Of a stretch of DNA of 64,000 bases, positions 1 through 12,600 are shown one piece after another. A program made the translations under genes and the position numbers. Each line of letters starts with the position of its first letter. Position 1 is the stretch's first letter. The stretch is from NCBI GenBank assembly GCA_963082975.1, contig OY720345.1, forward strand, positions 25,428,611 through 25,492,610, in the 5' to 3' direction. The DNA is from Labia minor (Eukaryota; Arthropoda; Insecta; Dermaptera; Spongiphoridae). The notes under the pieces were generated by a model that saw only the letters and a program-made list of their open reading frames with translations, was not told the origin of the DNA and searched no databases.

Positions 1-430
1 ATATAAATATAATATAAATATAACGAATTATTATTTACTAGCTATGTTTTAATATGATTTTAAATGAATGTTTTAATATCATTTTAAATGAATGTTTTAA
101 ATCATTTTAATAAATGTTTTAAATCATTTTAAATAAATGATTTAATATCATTTTAAATGAATATTAATTTATATAATAAATATATTTCGTAATTTGATTC
201 TAAAATATTATTAATTTCGTAATTTGATTCTAAAATATTATTAAAATAAATATTTTTTATTCATAAAACTAACTTATACTTACTCTCAAAAACAGCCTTT
301 CTGGGAAATTGCAAAATGTGTTTAGTGTTTTTATAAAATAATGATCATGCAAATTACACTAAAAATTAAAAAAAATTATTAGCTATAATAAACTATTATT
401 AGCTATAATTTAATTATAATTAATTAAATT

Positions 431-540
431 AATAAAAATAATTTAAAGATACAACTCGTTGAGAAATGAACTTATAATTAACATTAATAAAAATAATTTA
501 AAGATACAACTCGTTGAGAAATGAACTTATAATTAACATT
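431..540. repeat. 55-bp tandem repeat, two units
   Basis: Two adjacent 55-bp units, 431-485 and 486-540, read the same base for base. Just upstream (62-240) are looser tandem repeats of about 30 bp built on ATGAATGTTTTAATATC-like and CGTAATTTGATTC units. The first 540 bases hold no gene that I can support. Confidence 0.9.
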
Positions 541-1771
541 TGCTTTAAAACTGTTTAAAACCCCAGAGTGGACGCTGACAATTTGGGTTTTTCCGGGTAA
601 GACTGTCCCCTCCCCTGGTTTTCCCCAATAACAAAGTGAAAGAAAATTCCCTTATATGCCTCCCCTTCCGAGCCCCTAAGAGGGGTTATTTTAAAGGAAC
701 AATCGAAAAATGATTTTAAATGAATGAATGGATGAAAATTCAAATTTTATATATAGTTTTTTATATATGTTTATTTATTCACAAAAAATTAATTGACATA
801 ATTATCAATTTAATAAAATAAAATAGTATTATTAATAGTATTAAATTATAGCCGTAATTCTCTAGGAGGATATAGTTAAACAATGAACTTTAAATATTTA
901 TATATGTATATATTTTTACGATGATTTTTTTCCGAGGACCGCGGACCCCCAGTAAAGGCTTCGCGGACCCCCAGGGGTCCGCGGACCACAGTTTAAGAAC
1001 CACTGGTATATATACTATATAAATTTAAAAGCTTATATTATATTTATTTATTTTAATTATATATATTTTTTATCATCACATATTATTTCTTTAGAAAAGA
1101 AATATTTTCTGTTTTATTTATATTTTATATTCAGATGTCTAGGATAATTCTAAAAATGTAAAACCTTTTATTTTCAAGAAAATTAATGATGCTGAGATGA
1201 GAAAACGAGGTTTATAACTCAAATGAAAAAAATAACTGAAGATTTAACGTTGACAAACTATTTTTGTCTATTTAAAAAAAGAGAAATTGAAAATTTTCAA
1301 ATATTATATTTATTAGTCATTGATGTAAAAATCTTTTCAGTTTTCTTGAATATTGTGTATCTGTTTGTTAATAAGTGTAGATATGTATTTAACTCAGATT
1401 TTTTCAAACTTAAAAAATAAAAGTATCATACTAAATAAAAATATAATCAGAATGAAATATGGTATTAAAAAGAAATTTAAGTACTCTATAATTCTAGAGT
1501 ATATCTCTATCTTTTGAAAATATTCTATAATAGGGGTGTTGTAAGGTCCTTTCCTGTATATTATTAATAAAACCAATTAATGAATGTAATTATAAAATTG
1601 AATATAGAAAAAAACACCAGAAAATTTTTTTTATATTCGAAGAGAGAGAGAAATAAAATATTTTTATAACTAATGATTTGATATTGAAGTCTAAGGTACA
1701 TATTTTGAATAAAATTCTCCAGATATCCTTTATTTATATTTTTAATTATAAAAAAAATATAAGAAAAAACT
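541..1771. other. AT-rich non-coding DNA with a GC island and a hAT-like end
   Basis: No exon was recognised. Positions 545-720 are clearly more GC-rich than their surroundings but carry no long frame. Positions 928-1011 read like a hAT element terminus: repeated GGACCGCGGACCCC-type boxes end in TTAAGAACCACTGG, the reverse complement of a CAGTGGTTCTTAA start. No partner end or target duplication was found, so it is a relic. Confidence 0.4.
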
Positions 1772-2050
1772 TCTGACTTTTGTACATCCTACGCAAGGAC
1801 AGCGCCTATCAAGTAGGTTATATTAATTAGGTGTCCTATGATCTGTAGAAGGGTTCATATCAACCTTTACCTTGATTTTCTGGATCGGAGATATCAAGTA
1901 TCATGTAGCTTCCTAACTTTGAACCCAGAGGCTGGTTGACTCCGTCCTATAGACCCCAGCTAGAGAAAATCCCTTTTCCAGGCCCGAGACTTGAACCCGG
2001 GACCACGAAAATGTTAACAAACATTGTTGCCTTCCTGTGGCGCCTTCAAA
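1772..2050 (-). mobile_element. R5 tRNA-derived SINE copy
   Basis: On the minus strand this contains CCGGGTTCAAGTC, which matches a tRNA B box (GGTTCRANNCY). Related copies, diverged but collinear, lie at 20350-20625, 25316-25512 and 62205-62312. All share the blocks around ACAGCGCCTATCAAG and CAACCTTTACCTTGATTTTC. Repetition together with an RNA polymerase III box is the basis for calling a SINE. The A box is less clear. Confidence 0.65.
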
Positions 2051-2149
2051 ATATATTTTTTTTAAATATATTATAAAAATATTTAAAATTTTTATCACTT
2101 CTTTTTAAATCAGAATTATAATTGATAAATCAAAAAATTCAATCTTTTT

Positions 2150-2767
2150 ACCGACCGACGATAGTAAGGGAGGTATTGTTTTCACACCAAATTTCACATG
2201 TGGAGATTTTTACATATCTCCACGAATCATGCATTTTCTTAACAGAAAAAAAGTATTTTTAACATGATGTCTGTCCGTCCGTATAGATGTGTACAGCCTG
2301 AACGGCTCAACCCATTTTGATGAAATTTGGTATATTTACTTAATGCATACTTGATCAACTTTTGGTGCAAATCCGGAAACCGGAAGTGGTAGTATTAGCG
2401 ATCGACGATAGGAAGGGAAGGGTTATTTTCACTCCAAATTTCACATGAGGAGATTTTTTTATATATCATCACGAATCATGCACTTTGTATTGGTTTTATC
2501 CTCGGGAAAATCATCTTTATTAGTTTTTTCTTGATTTAAAATTATATGACGTCATCCAGCCATTCATGACGTCACAGCCTGGTCTTGCATATATATATAT
2601 TATAAATAAAATAAAATTAAAAATGTTTATATTTATTATTTATGTATCCATATCTGTTTTTATTACATTAATAGATATATTAAAATTATTTGAAATTGTT
2701 TCTGTAGCTGGAAATTAATTTACTTCAAACCGTCGGTCGGTTCGGACCTGGCCACAGGTCAACTTAT
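2150..2767 (+). mobile_element. R1 non-autonomous element, near full length
   Basis: It starts ACCGACCGACGATAG and ends near ACCGTCGGTCGGTTCGG plus a short GGCCACAGGTCAACTT tail, so the ends form a short inverted repeat. The interior holds a GTCCGTCCGT run, a GATGAAATTTGGTA block and paired TGACGTCA-like sites. It has no coding capacity. Other copies are at 7391-8024 (reverse), 55458-56108, a deleted copy at 41765-42079 and a scrap at 10908-10938. Confidence 0.75.
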
Positions 2768-3666
2768 TTTTACCTGATTTTATTTAATTTAACATCGTGT
2801 CCTGTCGACAAATCTTACAAGGTGAATTTGATCCACTTCCCAATGTTCGAATGAGCTAAAATTTTGCAAACATGTGTAACTTTGATGACAAAGCAATTTT
2901 TAAGTTCATCCCAGGTCCCTCGGAGGTATTATTTTATAACAATTACTAATTCCTGGGTTTCATTCAAAAAGTAACGGACTTATTTACCTGCCCTCGTAAC
3001 TCATTTGAATTAAATAAATTTAAATCATGTTTAATAATTTTGTAAAATAAGATACGTTATTTTTTTCTAATTTAAATGAATATCAAATAAAGTAATGGCG
3101 ATATTGTTTTTGATAAGATATATGTATATATAAACAAACATGCAGGGAAAAACGCAAATTCTAATTCAAATAGACATAGTTATCAAATATAGTGGAAAAA
3201 GAATAAAACAGAAAGTTTTGTGCATATACAATGAAATGTCCTTCGTATTCTTTTCCTTTCTCTGCATGTTTGGCGCCCAGGCTTTCATTTTTTAGATATT
3301 ATTAATTGTAAGGAAATCGTGGTGTGGGTGGAGGAATTATTTTCTTCGTTTTAGTGCATTTAAATAAAAGCGTGTTTTTAAAAAGTTTTTTTTTATATTA
3401 TTTTATTTACATTTTTTTCTCTCTATATGTAATATATAAGAAAACAGAAATTGTTAAAAAAGAAATGTAAATAAAATAGATTCAATGGAGGGAGGAGTTC
3501 CACTCATTCATAGCAATGAGTTCCTTCATTATTAAATTTCAATTAAATCTTTTCAATTTGTTCCCAATTATGATTATTATTATTTCTTTAGGAGCATTAA
3601 AATTGTCTTTCTTACAATGTAAATGAATGATTGATACTGATACTGACTGGTTTGTTTTGTTTTTAG
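2768..3666. other. Non-coding stretch before the first K2P exon found
   Basis: AT-rich with no recognisable exon. It is probably the intron that precedes the first recognised K2P exon, because the bases up to 3666 end in a strong polypyrimidine tract and AG. Confidence 0.5.
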
Positions 3667-6600
3667 GGGGATTGCGCCCGGGGGCTTTCGCTCCGCCTCC
3701 GCCGCCTCCAACAAGATGTTCGAAAATTCTTCGTTGCGCTTGGAAAGTATTCCGGTGTATTTTTAGTCATTTTATTCTTGTCACTTTGGTAAGAAAGTCG
3801 ATTTTTTTTTAATTTGCAAGTTTTTATCAATAATGTTAGCATATGTTTCCAAAAATATAAATAATAAATATTCAAAAATAATAATTAATATTTAAAAAAA
3901 ATATTTATAATATTACGAAATACGATAATCTGCATATGTGTACTTTTTATTTTTATTTTTTTCAATTTGAAATTTGAAATTTTTAATTTAAATCATTGTT
4001 TTCCTCTTTATAATTAATTTATTTTATTTATAATCATAAATTAACTAGAACTTGTATTTTTTGGATAGATGAAATATATTTTTTTTTATTTTTAATGAAA
4101 AAACATAAAAGAATTCTTTAACAAATTTGTATTAATTATATTTATTATTCAAGTTAACGTCTATTGAACCCTTTCAAAATTTTTTGAATTATTTGATTTA
4201 CATTACTTGTGTTAGTGGTGAAAATAAAGTGGCCGTAAAAATAAAGTTATATGTTTGATAATTTTTCACATGATTAATAATTGTATAAAACTGCTATATA
4301 TAGAATGCTGATTGAATCGCTGAAAGTACCAGAATTAATTTTTTAACACGGCAAATCTCACGCGCCAACTCGTGACGTGGTTCCATCAACAAAGCCAAAC
4401 ATGCGCTGGTTTAGTAAATATTTTTTATTAATTTTAATTTATAATTTAATTAATCTAATTTAATTTAATTAATTTAATTTTAATTTAATTTAATTAATTT
4501 AATTTAATTTTAATTTAATTTAATTTTAATTTAATTTAATTAATTTAATTTAATTTTAATTTAATTAATTTAATTTATAATTTAATTTAATTTTAATTTA
4601 TAATTTAATTAATTTAATTTATAATTTAATTTAATTAATTTAATTTAATTAATTTAATTAATTTAATTTAATTTAATTTAAATTAATATATGTTATTTAA
4701 TCCAATTCAAATTTGCGAGATTGTCGAGTGTACCAAATTTCATCATTCTAGCTCAAACCGTTTTTGCGTAATTTTGGTTACATACATACACACAGACATT
4801 TTTCTCAACCTCAGTGAAAATGATTCAGCAACCTTCAAAACGTATAAAAACATCAAAATCTCAATCTCAAAATCTCTCTGGCGAGATAGTAAAAATCGAA
4901 AATGTTTTAAAGTTTGCCCACGAAATCATCTTACCTTTTTTTAGAACCACAAATTTCAATTATTAGAAAATTTAATAAATTTTAATTTAATATTTCGCGG
5001 CTTCCTAATGACAGCATTGCGGCCATTGCGGCTCACACCTTGGGAATCACTGGTTTATGCTTTTTGTTATTTTTATAACCTATTCTATTTGATGCTGCTG
5101 TTTTAATATTTGTCTTCATTTTATCACATATTTCTTTCGGATCTTTCATCTCATCTCGTCATTTTCTTCCTATTATATTTATTCTTTATTTAGATTTGGA
5201 ATTTTAATTTATGTTCCTCGTTTTTATACCTATCTAAGTTGTATCATTTTTGATTAATTACTCCTAACTTTGTGTTACACGTTGAGAGCTGTTCTCTCAA
5301 TTTTATTACAAGTAAATAATGATCCAAATCACAATCTGCCCCTCTATAAACTCTGAAATCCAGAATATTACACTTCTGTTTGCCAGAACATGATCAATTT
5401 GATTACATGTTTTTCCATCTGGCGAGTTCCATGTATCATTATGAATATCCCTTTGTCTAAAAGTAATTTTTATTATTAAATCTTTTGCTGTCGCGATTCT
5501 TATTACCATAACCCCGTTGTCGATGGAGGCTCTATTTTCCAATATACGGTGGAAATATTTCCTCCTTTCTAATATTGGCCTTAAGATCACCTAATTTAAT
5601 TTTATTATTATAATTTGGATCCTGATCTATTATGGCTTCTAATTCCTCATCAAATTTATTTTTTAATTTCTCCCTCTTTATCTTCTGTATTACACCATTA
5701 TCAAAAGCTTTCTTATTCTTTAACCTTATCAAGCTTCTGATGATAGTATAATTTTATTCAAAATTATTCTTATTAAATTTTATATGCATTTATATATTTG
5801 TATATATGTGTTTCTGTATTTAGCTGTTTTTATTAAAACCACTATAATTATTTTATTACGTTCATTTAATAGAAAACCATATTTTATAAATCTTATTTTA
5901 AGTTTTTACTTTAATTTATGATCACTATAATGATTAGATGATATATTTAATCTCTCTCTTATATGAGTAGAGGTGGAAAAATCGGTGACAGATTGAGTTC
6001 AAAATTAGACGCTAGAACTATATTATAAATCTAAACAAGTATTTTGATATTATTGATTTTCTAATTTTATCATATTATATTCATAATTAACATTAATAAA
6101 TAATCTTCATTCAAAATAACTTTTTCTTGAGAATCAATAGAGATTTAAATAAAAAGATTTTTTAAATAAAAGTATTCATTGAAAGGCAAAGAATAAATAA
6201 ATCAATTGTCTAATTGTAAGTAAATATTCATTAAAAAATACTCATTATAAGTTTTAAAAATAAGATTATATCTTTAATTTAATTATTTAAAATATACAGT
6301 ATACACATATAATATGTGTGATATTTGATTTAATATTATTTTTTCAAATTCATTTAACTAAAGATAGTAAATGTATTAAGGGTGATTCATTTAACTCATA
6401 GCCAATATATTTTAAATATATCCATCACTTAAAATATGCAAAATTAACTGAATATTTTTATAGCATTCACATAAGAAAAAATTGCTGTTAAATTCAATCA
6501 AGAATTCTTTTGATCATTCAAAGAAATCTTCATTGTTCTTTAAATAAAATTATAAGCTAAAAATGAAAAAAGTATTTCATTCGTATCCTATATATATTTA

Positions 6601-9600
6601 TTAAAGATAAGCCAAATTGGAATGACAACTCCATTTTAAATTATATAAATAAACTAAATGTATTTATAAACATATATGTGTAAGTAATTACCAGTCTTAT
6701 TTTTGAAGAAAAAGTTCTACAATTTTACTCTCTGACCACTATCTTACTTCATAAGAAAAATAAAGCTAAAGACATTATATAATTATTTTTTTTGAAATAT
6801 TGTATTTTATATTTAAAAGATATTTAATTGTAATGTGAAGGGTTCATTTTCATATGATATGTATCAAAAGTAATATTTCGATAAATTTAGAATTTTAAAA
6901 CTTTCTCTGAATTAAACGAACATTCTATTTCTATATCTCTAATTGTAAGTATATAAAAAATAACAATATCTTATTCCAAATCATATAAAAATGTACAGAT
7001 ATCTTTAATTTTGTTTTCACTTTCATATATTTTTATTTTCCTACACCTGGAACCTTCATTTACAATATTATGATGAAATACCGAATCTGGCATCTTTTAA
7101 AGTCAATAATGTGATTTTATAATTTATGTGATTGAAGATATATATATTATATATAATAGTTATATATATATATATATATAAAATCTGGAGTGTCTCCACC
7201 CTACTATCTCGCAATTTGAATTGGATTAATTAACATATATTATATTTAAATTAAATTTAATTAATTATAAATTACAATTAATAATTGTTAAACCAGCGGC
7301 TCTTTGTTGATGGCACCATGTCTCGTGCTGGCGCGTGATTTGCGGTATTAAAAAATAAATTCCTGTACTTGCAGCGATTCAATAAAAAAAAATAAGTTGA
7401 CCTGTGGCCAGGTCCGAACCGACCGACTGTTTGAAATAAATTAATTTCCAGCTACAGAAACAATTTCAAATAATTTTAATATATCTATTAATGTAATAAA
7501 AAACAGATATGCATACATAAATAATAAATATAAACATTTTTAATTTTATTTTATTTATAATATATATGCAAGACCAGGCTGTGACGTCATGAATGGCTGG
7601 ATGACGTCATATAATTTTAAATCAAGAAAAAACTAATAAATATGATTTTTCTCGAGGATAAAACCAATACAAAGTGCATGATTCGTGGTTATATATAAAA
7701 AAATCTCCTTTGGTGTGAAAATAACCCTTTCCTTCCTATCGTTGATCGCTAATACTACCACTTCCGGTTTCCGGAATTGCACCAAAAGTTGAACAATTCA
7801 TCCCACTAATGCATTAAGTAAATATACCAAATTTCATCAAAATCGGTTGAGCCGTTCAGGCTGTACACATGACAGACGGACAGACGGACAGACGGACGGA
7901 CAGACATCATGCTAAAAATACTTTTTTCTGTTTAGAAAATGCATGATTCGTGGAGATATGTAAAAATCTCCACATGTGAAATTTGGTGTGAAAACAATAC
8001 CTCCCTTACTATCGTCGGTCGGTAAAAAATGAAAACGTGGTAGGTAATGACCCACTTCCGGACGAGCTACATTTCTCTGGCGAGATAATTTATAAATTTA
8101 TACATAGCGCGAGATCTAGTTACCCCAGTAGTGTTTAACTCTTTTAACATTATGAACCACTTTATTTAATATTATTAATTAATTTTTTTTTTGAAGACAA
8201 TAAAATTTAAAATAGTATAGAGACGAGAGTAAATTTGGCGTATTTGTGAATAGCGAAAAATTCTTTGTAATATTTATGAGCCAAAGAAAGATGAGGTCAT
8301 CGGAATGGCTGAGATTGTATTTGAGGAATTGCATGACAACTATGCATCTCCAGAGATAGTTAGGATCATAAAATCGAAAAGGTTGCATTGGACAGTACTC
8401 GTAGCAAGATTTGGAGAGGAAAGACTGGCGAAAAATGGTGAGGAGACCAATTGAGAAACATCCGGTTATAAGACCAAGGTGAGATTAGGAGATGGATGGG
8501 ATATATGTACTTATTTGTAAGAGGAATCTGGTTGCTCTGGTCAAGAACTTTCGATTTCCTTAGAGCCCCAGAGATAGATAAATAGATAGATAGAATTTGA
8601 TACATTTTATTTTTTTGTATAATATTAATTATTTTAATACTATATAGTATTTTTAAATTATATAATTTTAATAATAGAGAAAAAATTAAACCATATAGGA
8701 AAATTATTTAATTAATTTTTTAATTTTCATAAATCCAAACCGAACTTATAAAAACCGAAAATTAGTGAATAAGTGAATAATTAGTGAATTAGTCAATAAA
8801 ACATTTCTTAATGGCACATTTCGACTAATCAGTCAAACTTAAAAAATCTTTATTTTAATATATTTTATCTCGTAAACTAGAAAAGGCCCGAAAAAATTTC
8901 ATAAGAAAATTTTATTTGAAATTGCAAAAGGAGTCCACTGGTAAAGTATTATCCAAATCACCAAAATGCATTTACTTGAATAATGACCATATATATATAG
9001 TATACCTATATATCTATATTTAAATAAAAATATTAATTTTTTTTTCAGGTTGTACTCTATTGTATTGCAGGAGCTTTAATTTTTGAAGCTTTGGAGAGCA
9101 AACATGAATTGGCCGTAAGGATTAATGAAATTATTTTTAATTTTTTTTTTTATTTTAAATGATTAAACAAAACTGAATTATCTTTCAGGTGAAATCGAAC
9201 ATTTCCAAAATTCGTGGAAACATTACACACTCGCTTTGGGAGCTCACGCAATCGGTTGATGTTCTCATCAAACAAAATTGGACCGATGAAGCGAAAATGC
9301 GTCTCGTTCTTGTAAGATTATCATAATTTAAATTAAAATCTTTATCTATATATTATTAAATATAATTAATTAGTAGTAATTATTAGTTATTCAAACAAAA
9401 TTCAAAAATTTTATATTTTTAATGACTAAATACTTAAATACATGTATATATTATAGCAGTAATGATAAAGTGCTAATTTTATTTATAGATATGATATATT
9501 TATTATAAGTGAAATGAAATTTAAATTATTAAAAAAAAATATTTAAATGAACATACAAATGATAAAATTAAAATAAATAAATAAGTATAAATATAAACAA

Positions 9601-12600
9601 AGCTTAAAATGTACCTAAATAATATTAATCAAAGAATTTAAAACATATTTTTTTATATTAAATTCACAATAAATGACAAAAAATAATTGTAATAAATTCT
9701 TTAAAATAAATTCTATATTATTATATCTATATATATAATATATATATTATATATATATCTATATATCTGTATCAGTGTTTCTCAACCGTAGTTTTATTAA
9801 TATAATTTAGAATTATTTTTAAAAATTAATTAAAAAATTAATTTTGAGATTATTTTTTGAAAATATTTTAGTATGTGAAAACTCTAACAATAAATAAATA
9901 GTTAACTACATAAAAGATAATATTGAATTTTGATTTTTTATATAATTAAAAAATAAAATTGTTTATTCAAAGGACCATGTTGAAATAATAAATATTTAAT
10001 TAATTTATATGACTTTCTCGGTTGAGTAACATTAAGGTTTGTACAATAACAAAATATTGATTAAGATTATTTACAATAACAATATAAATTATAAACATCG
10101 AAATGGTAAATTATTGTATATTTTTTATGTTACAATTCAAGCTTAGAATAATCGAAAATTTGTGAAGAGATAATTTATTAATGATTATCATATATTAAAA
10201 AAAAAATAGTGCGTGGGTTTTTGAGGGATTCTATTTAGTTCTCTATAAGATTAATTTGTAATGCATATTTAAGAATGATAATAATAATAAAATCATTTTT
10301 TCTGAAATAAATGAAATTGCAGTTTGAAAAGGAGCTTTTGACTGCAATCAAATCTCGTGGCTGGGATGGCAGCGAATCCCTTGAAACCCAGCAATGGACC
10401 TTCACTGGGGCACTCTTCTATAGCATCATCGTTATCACTACCATCGGTAAGAAAAAATAGACCAAATAGACTAGTAGATTGGAATGTTAAATATTTTAAT
10501 ATTTTGGTCTGTAAGGATCAACAGGTCTGGGATGTCCGATCACACCTGAAATTAAAATGAAAATAAAAAATTAGTATTTCTTTTTTCTTAAATAATTATA
10601 TAATAGAAAATGTAATTCTTGCTTAAATTTAAAACTAAAAAAACAAACTATTTAAAAATTTAAAATGCTAACTAAGATCCCTTTCTAATCTAATTAATTA
10701 AAATCATTTTTTTTCAAATTTGTTTTTATCAGCCTAGAGTAAAATTTTAAAACTAAAACTGTTTTTTGTATAATTTTTTTTATTTATTCGATCCACAATT
10801 AAAAAAAATAATTCAAAATATATACTAACTATATATATTATATCTTTTCTAAATAAATAAATATAATAAATAATATATATTCTAAAATTACTTATTAATT
10901 TAAACAATACCTCCCTTACTATCGTCGGTCGGTAAAAATAGAAATGAATTTTACCTGTGGGACCGCCGGGTCCAACAAGAATACCACCCTCATAAGGTCC
11001 TCGTGAGGGTCTACCAGGAGGTTGATGATGCCCATCCTCATATCGCGCCCCATTCTTCTCATTGTAACAACAATATTGTTTATCTACATCACAATGACCC
11101 TATAAAATGAAAATATTAAACAATAGATTTAATAATTTAATCAAACCTTAAATCAAACAAAATAACTTATGTATATATATAGTGAACTCACTATATAAGC
11201 AACTCATTTGAACCAATTTCAATAAAAAAGTTTGTTATTGAGAAAAGTTGCTTTTAGGGAAAAATTGTATTTAAAGCACAAACATATTAATTATAAGATA
11301 AATTTTAGTAACTATTCTAATTAACAGAAATTAACTTCAATACTGACAGTACAAAACACAAACATATTCCAATAACATAATTTTTTTATAACTTAAGGTT
11401 ATCTTGTTATGATCAGCTGTTAACACAATATTTAGCTTTAAAAAAATACAAAAGTTGCTTATACAGAACAGTTGAACTAAAAAAAAATTGCTTATAAAGA
11501 ATGTTGCTTCTAGAGAGGTTGCTTATATAGAGCGTTCATTGTACTAAATATAATTTTAATAATTTACAAATTTGATTCCTGGAGACTTGCAATTAAGCCC
11601 ATAGACACATTTGCAAGTGTCAAAGGAATGATATCTGTTGGGATTTTCGCGATCTTGTTCCCATGATGGAACGGGTCCAGTTAATACACCTTTATTTGGT
11701 GGTCTGCAAAAAATAATAAATAAATAACACACACAAATTTTATATATATCAATTAAAGAATGAATAATCTTACCGATTTGGAGGAAGGGTGGGTGGAAAT
11801 GGGCGCTCAGGATATCGACTCCCTCCTAAAACAGGAGTGGTAGGTCTATAAGCAGGAGGGCGATATGGTTCGGAGCCGAAAGACGGCTCAAGAACAGGTG
11901 CTGGTGGTCTACAAAAAGATTTTAAATTAAATGAATTATAAACTAAACCAAAGAAAGTAAGTGGCTATATTATATAACCTTTATATACATATCAATCACC
12001 GCTGATAAATATTCTGGAGGTTCATACAGTCCTAAATATATCCAAATGATTCTAATTGTAGTGTGCTGAAGGTAAACAAAAATATTAACCTTCTAAATTT
12101 GTTACTAAAACAGATACACCGACCATTTATGAATTTAATTTATTTCTTCCTTATAAAGGATGCTATGCAATAAGCATTACTTTATTTAGCTTAGACCAAA
12201 TAATAATTCCATAAATGATTATCTATTTGAAGATAAACATCATTGATATTTTTCTTTGAATAAATATTGCTTGGAATGATTATGAAATAATTTTATATAA
12301 TTTAAATAAATCAAAATGATATATTATATTATCTATATTTTAATTATTTTATTATCTTTTTTATTTTTATTAAAATCTAAGAAAGAGAAAGTTTTCGAAA
12401 AGTTTAAAATAATTTGAAATTACTCTAGAGGTAAATACATTTAAAATCGATTTAATAAAAATATTTATAAGTAATATAAGGAAGAATTTTATTCAATGTT
12501 TTTTTCTGTAATATTTTTTCTATTGATATTGAAGAACCCATTAAGAAGTTTTAAATTATGATTTCTTCATTTTCTATTTTTTTTTTTTCATTCTGGAAAT

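Noticed and set aside
431-540. CRISPR-like array
   Set aside because: There are only two adjacent 55-bp units with no spacers, and the genome is eukaryotic.
3627-3666. ATG at 3627 as the start of the K2P channel
   Set aside because: It is in frame, but the 30 bases before 3667 form a strong polypyrimidine tract ending in AG. The predicted N-terminus (MIDTDTDWFVLFLGG) does not look like a channel start.
8366-8605. A 79-codon minus-strand frame
   Set aside because: It is the antisense shadow of the plus-strand LINE 3'-end fragment.
10357-10560. A 67-codon plus-strand frame overlapping K2P exon 4
   Set aside because: It is out of frame with the channel, and its second half lies antisense to the last exon of the nested gene. 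The splice-consistent reading explains both parts.
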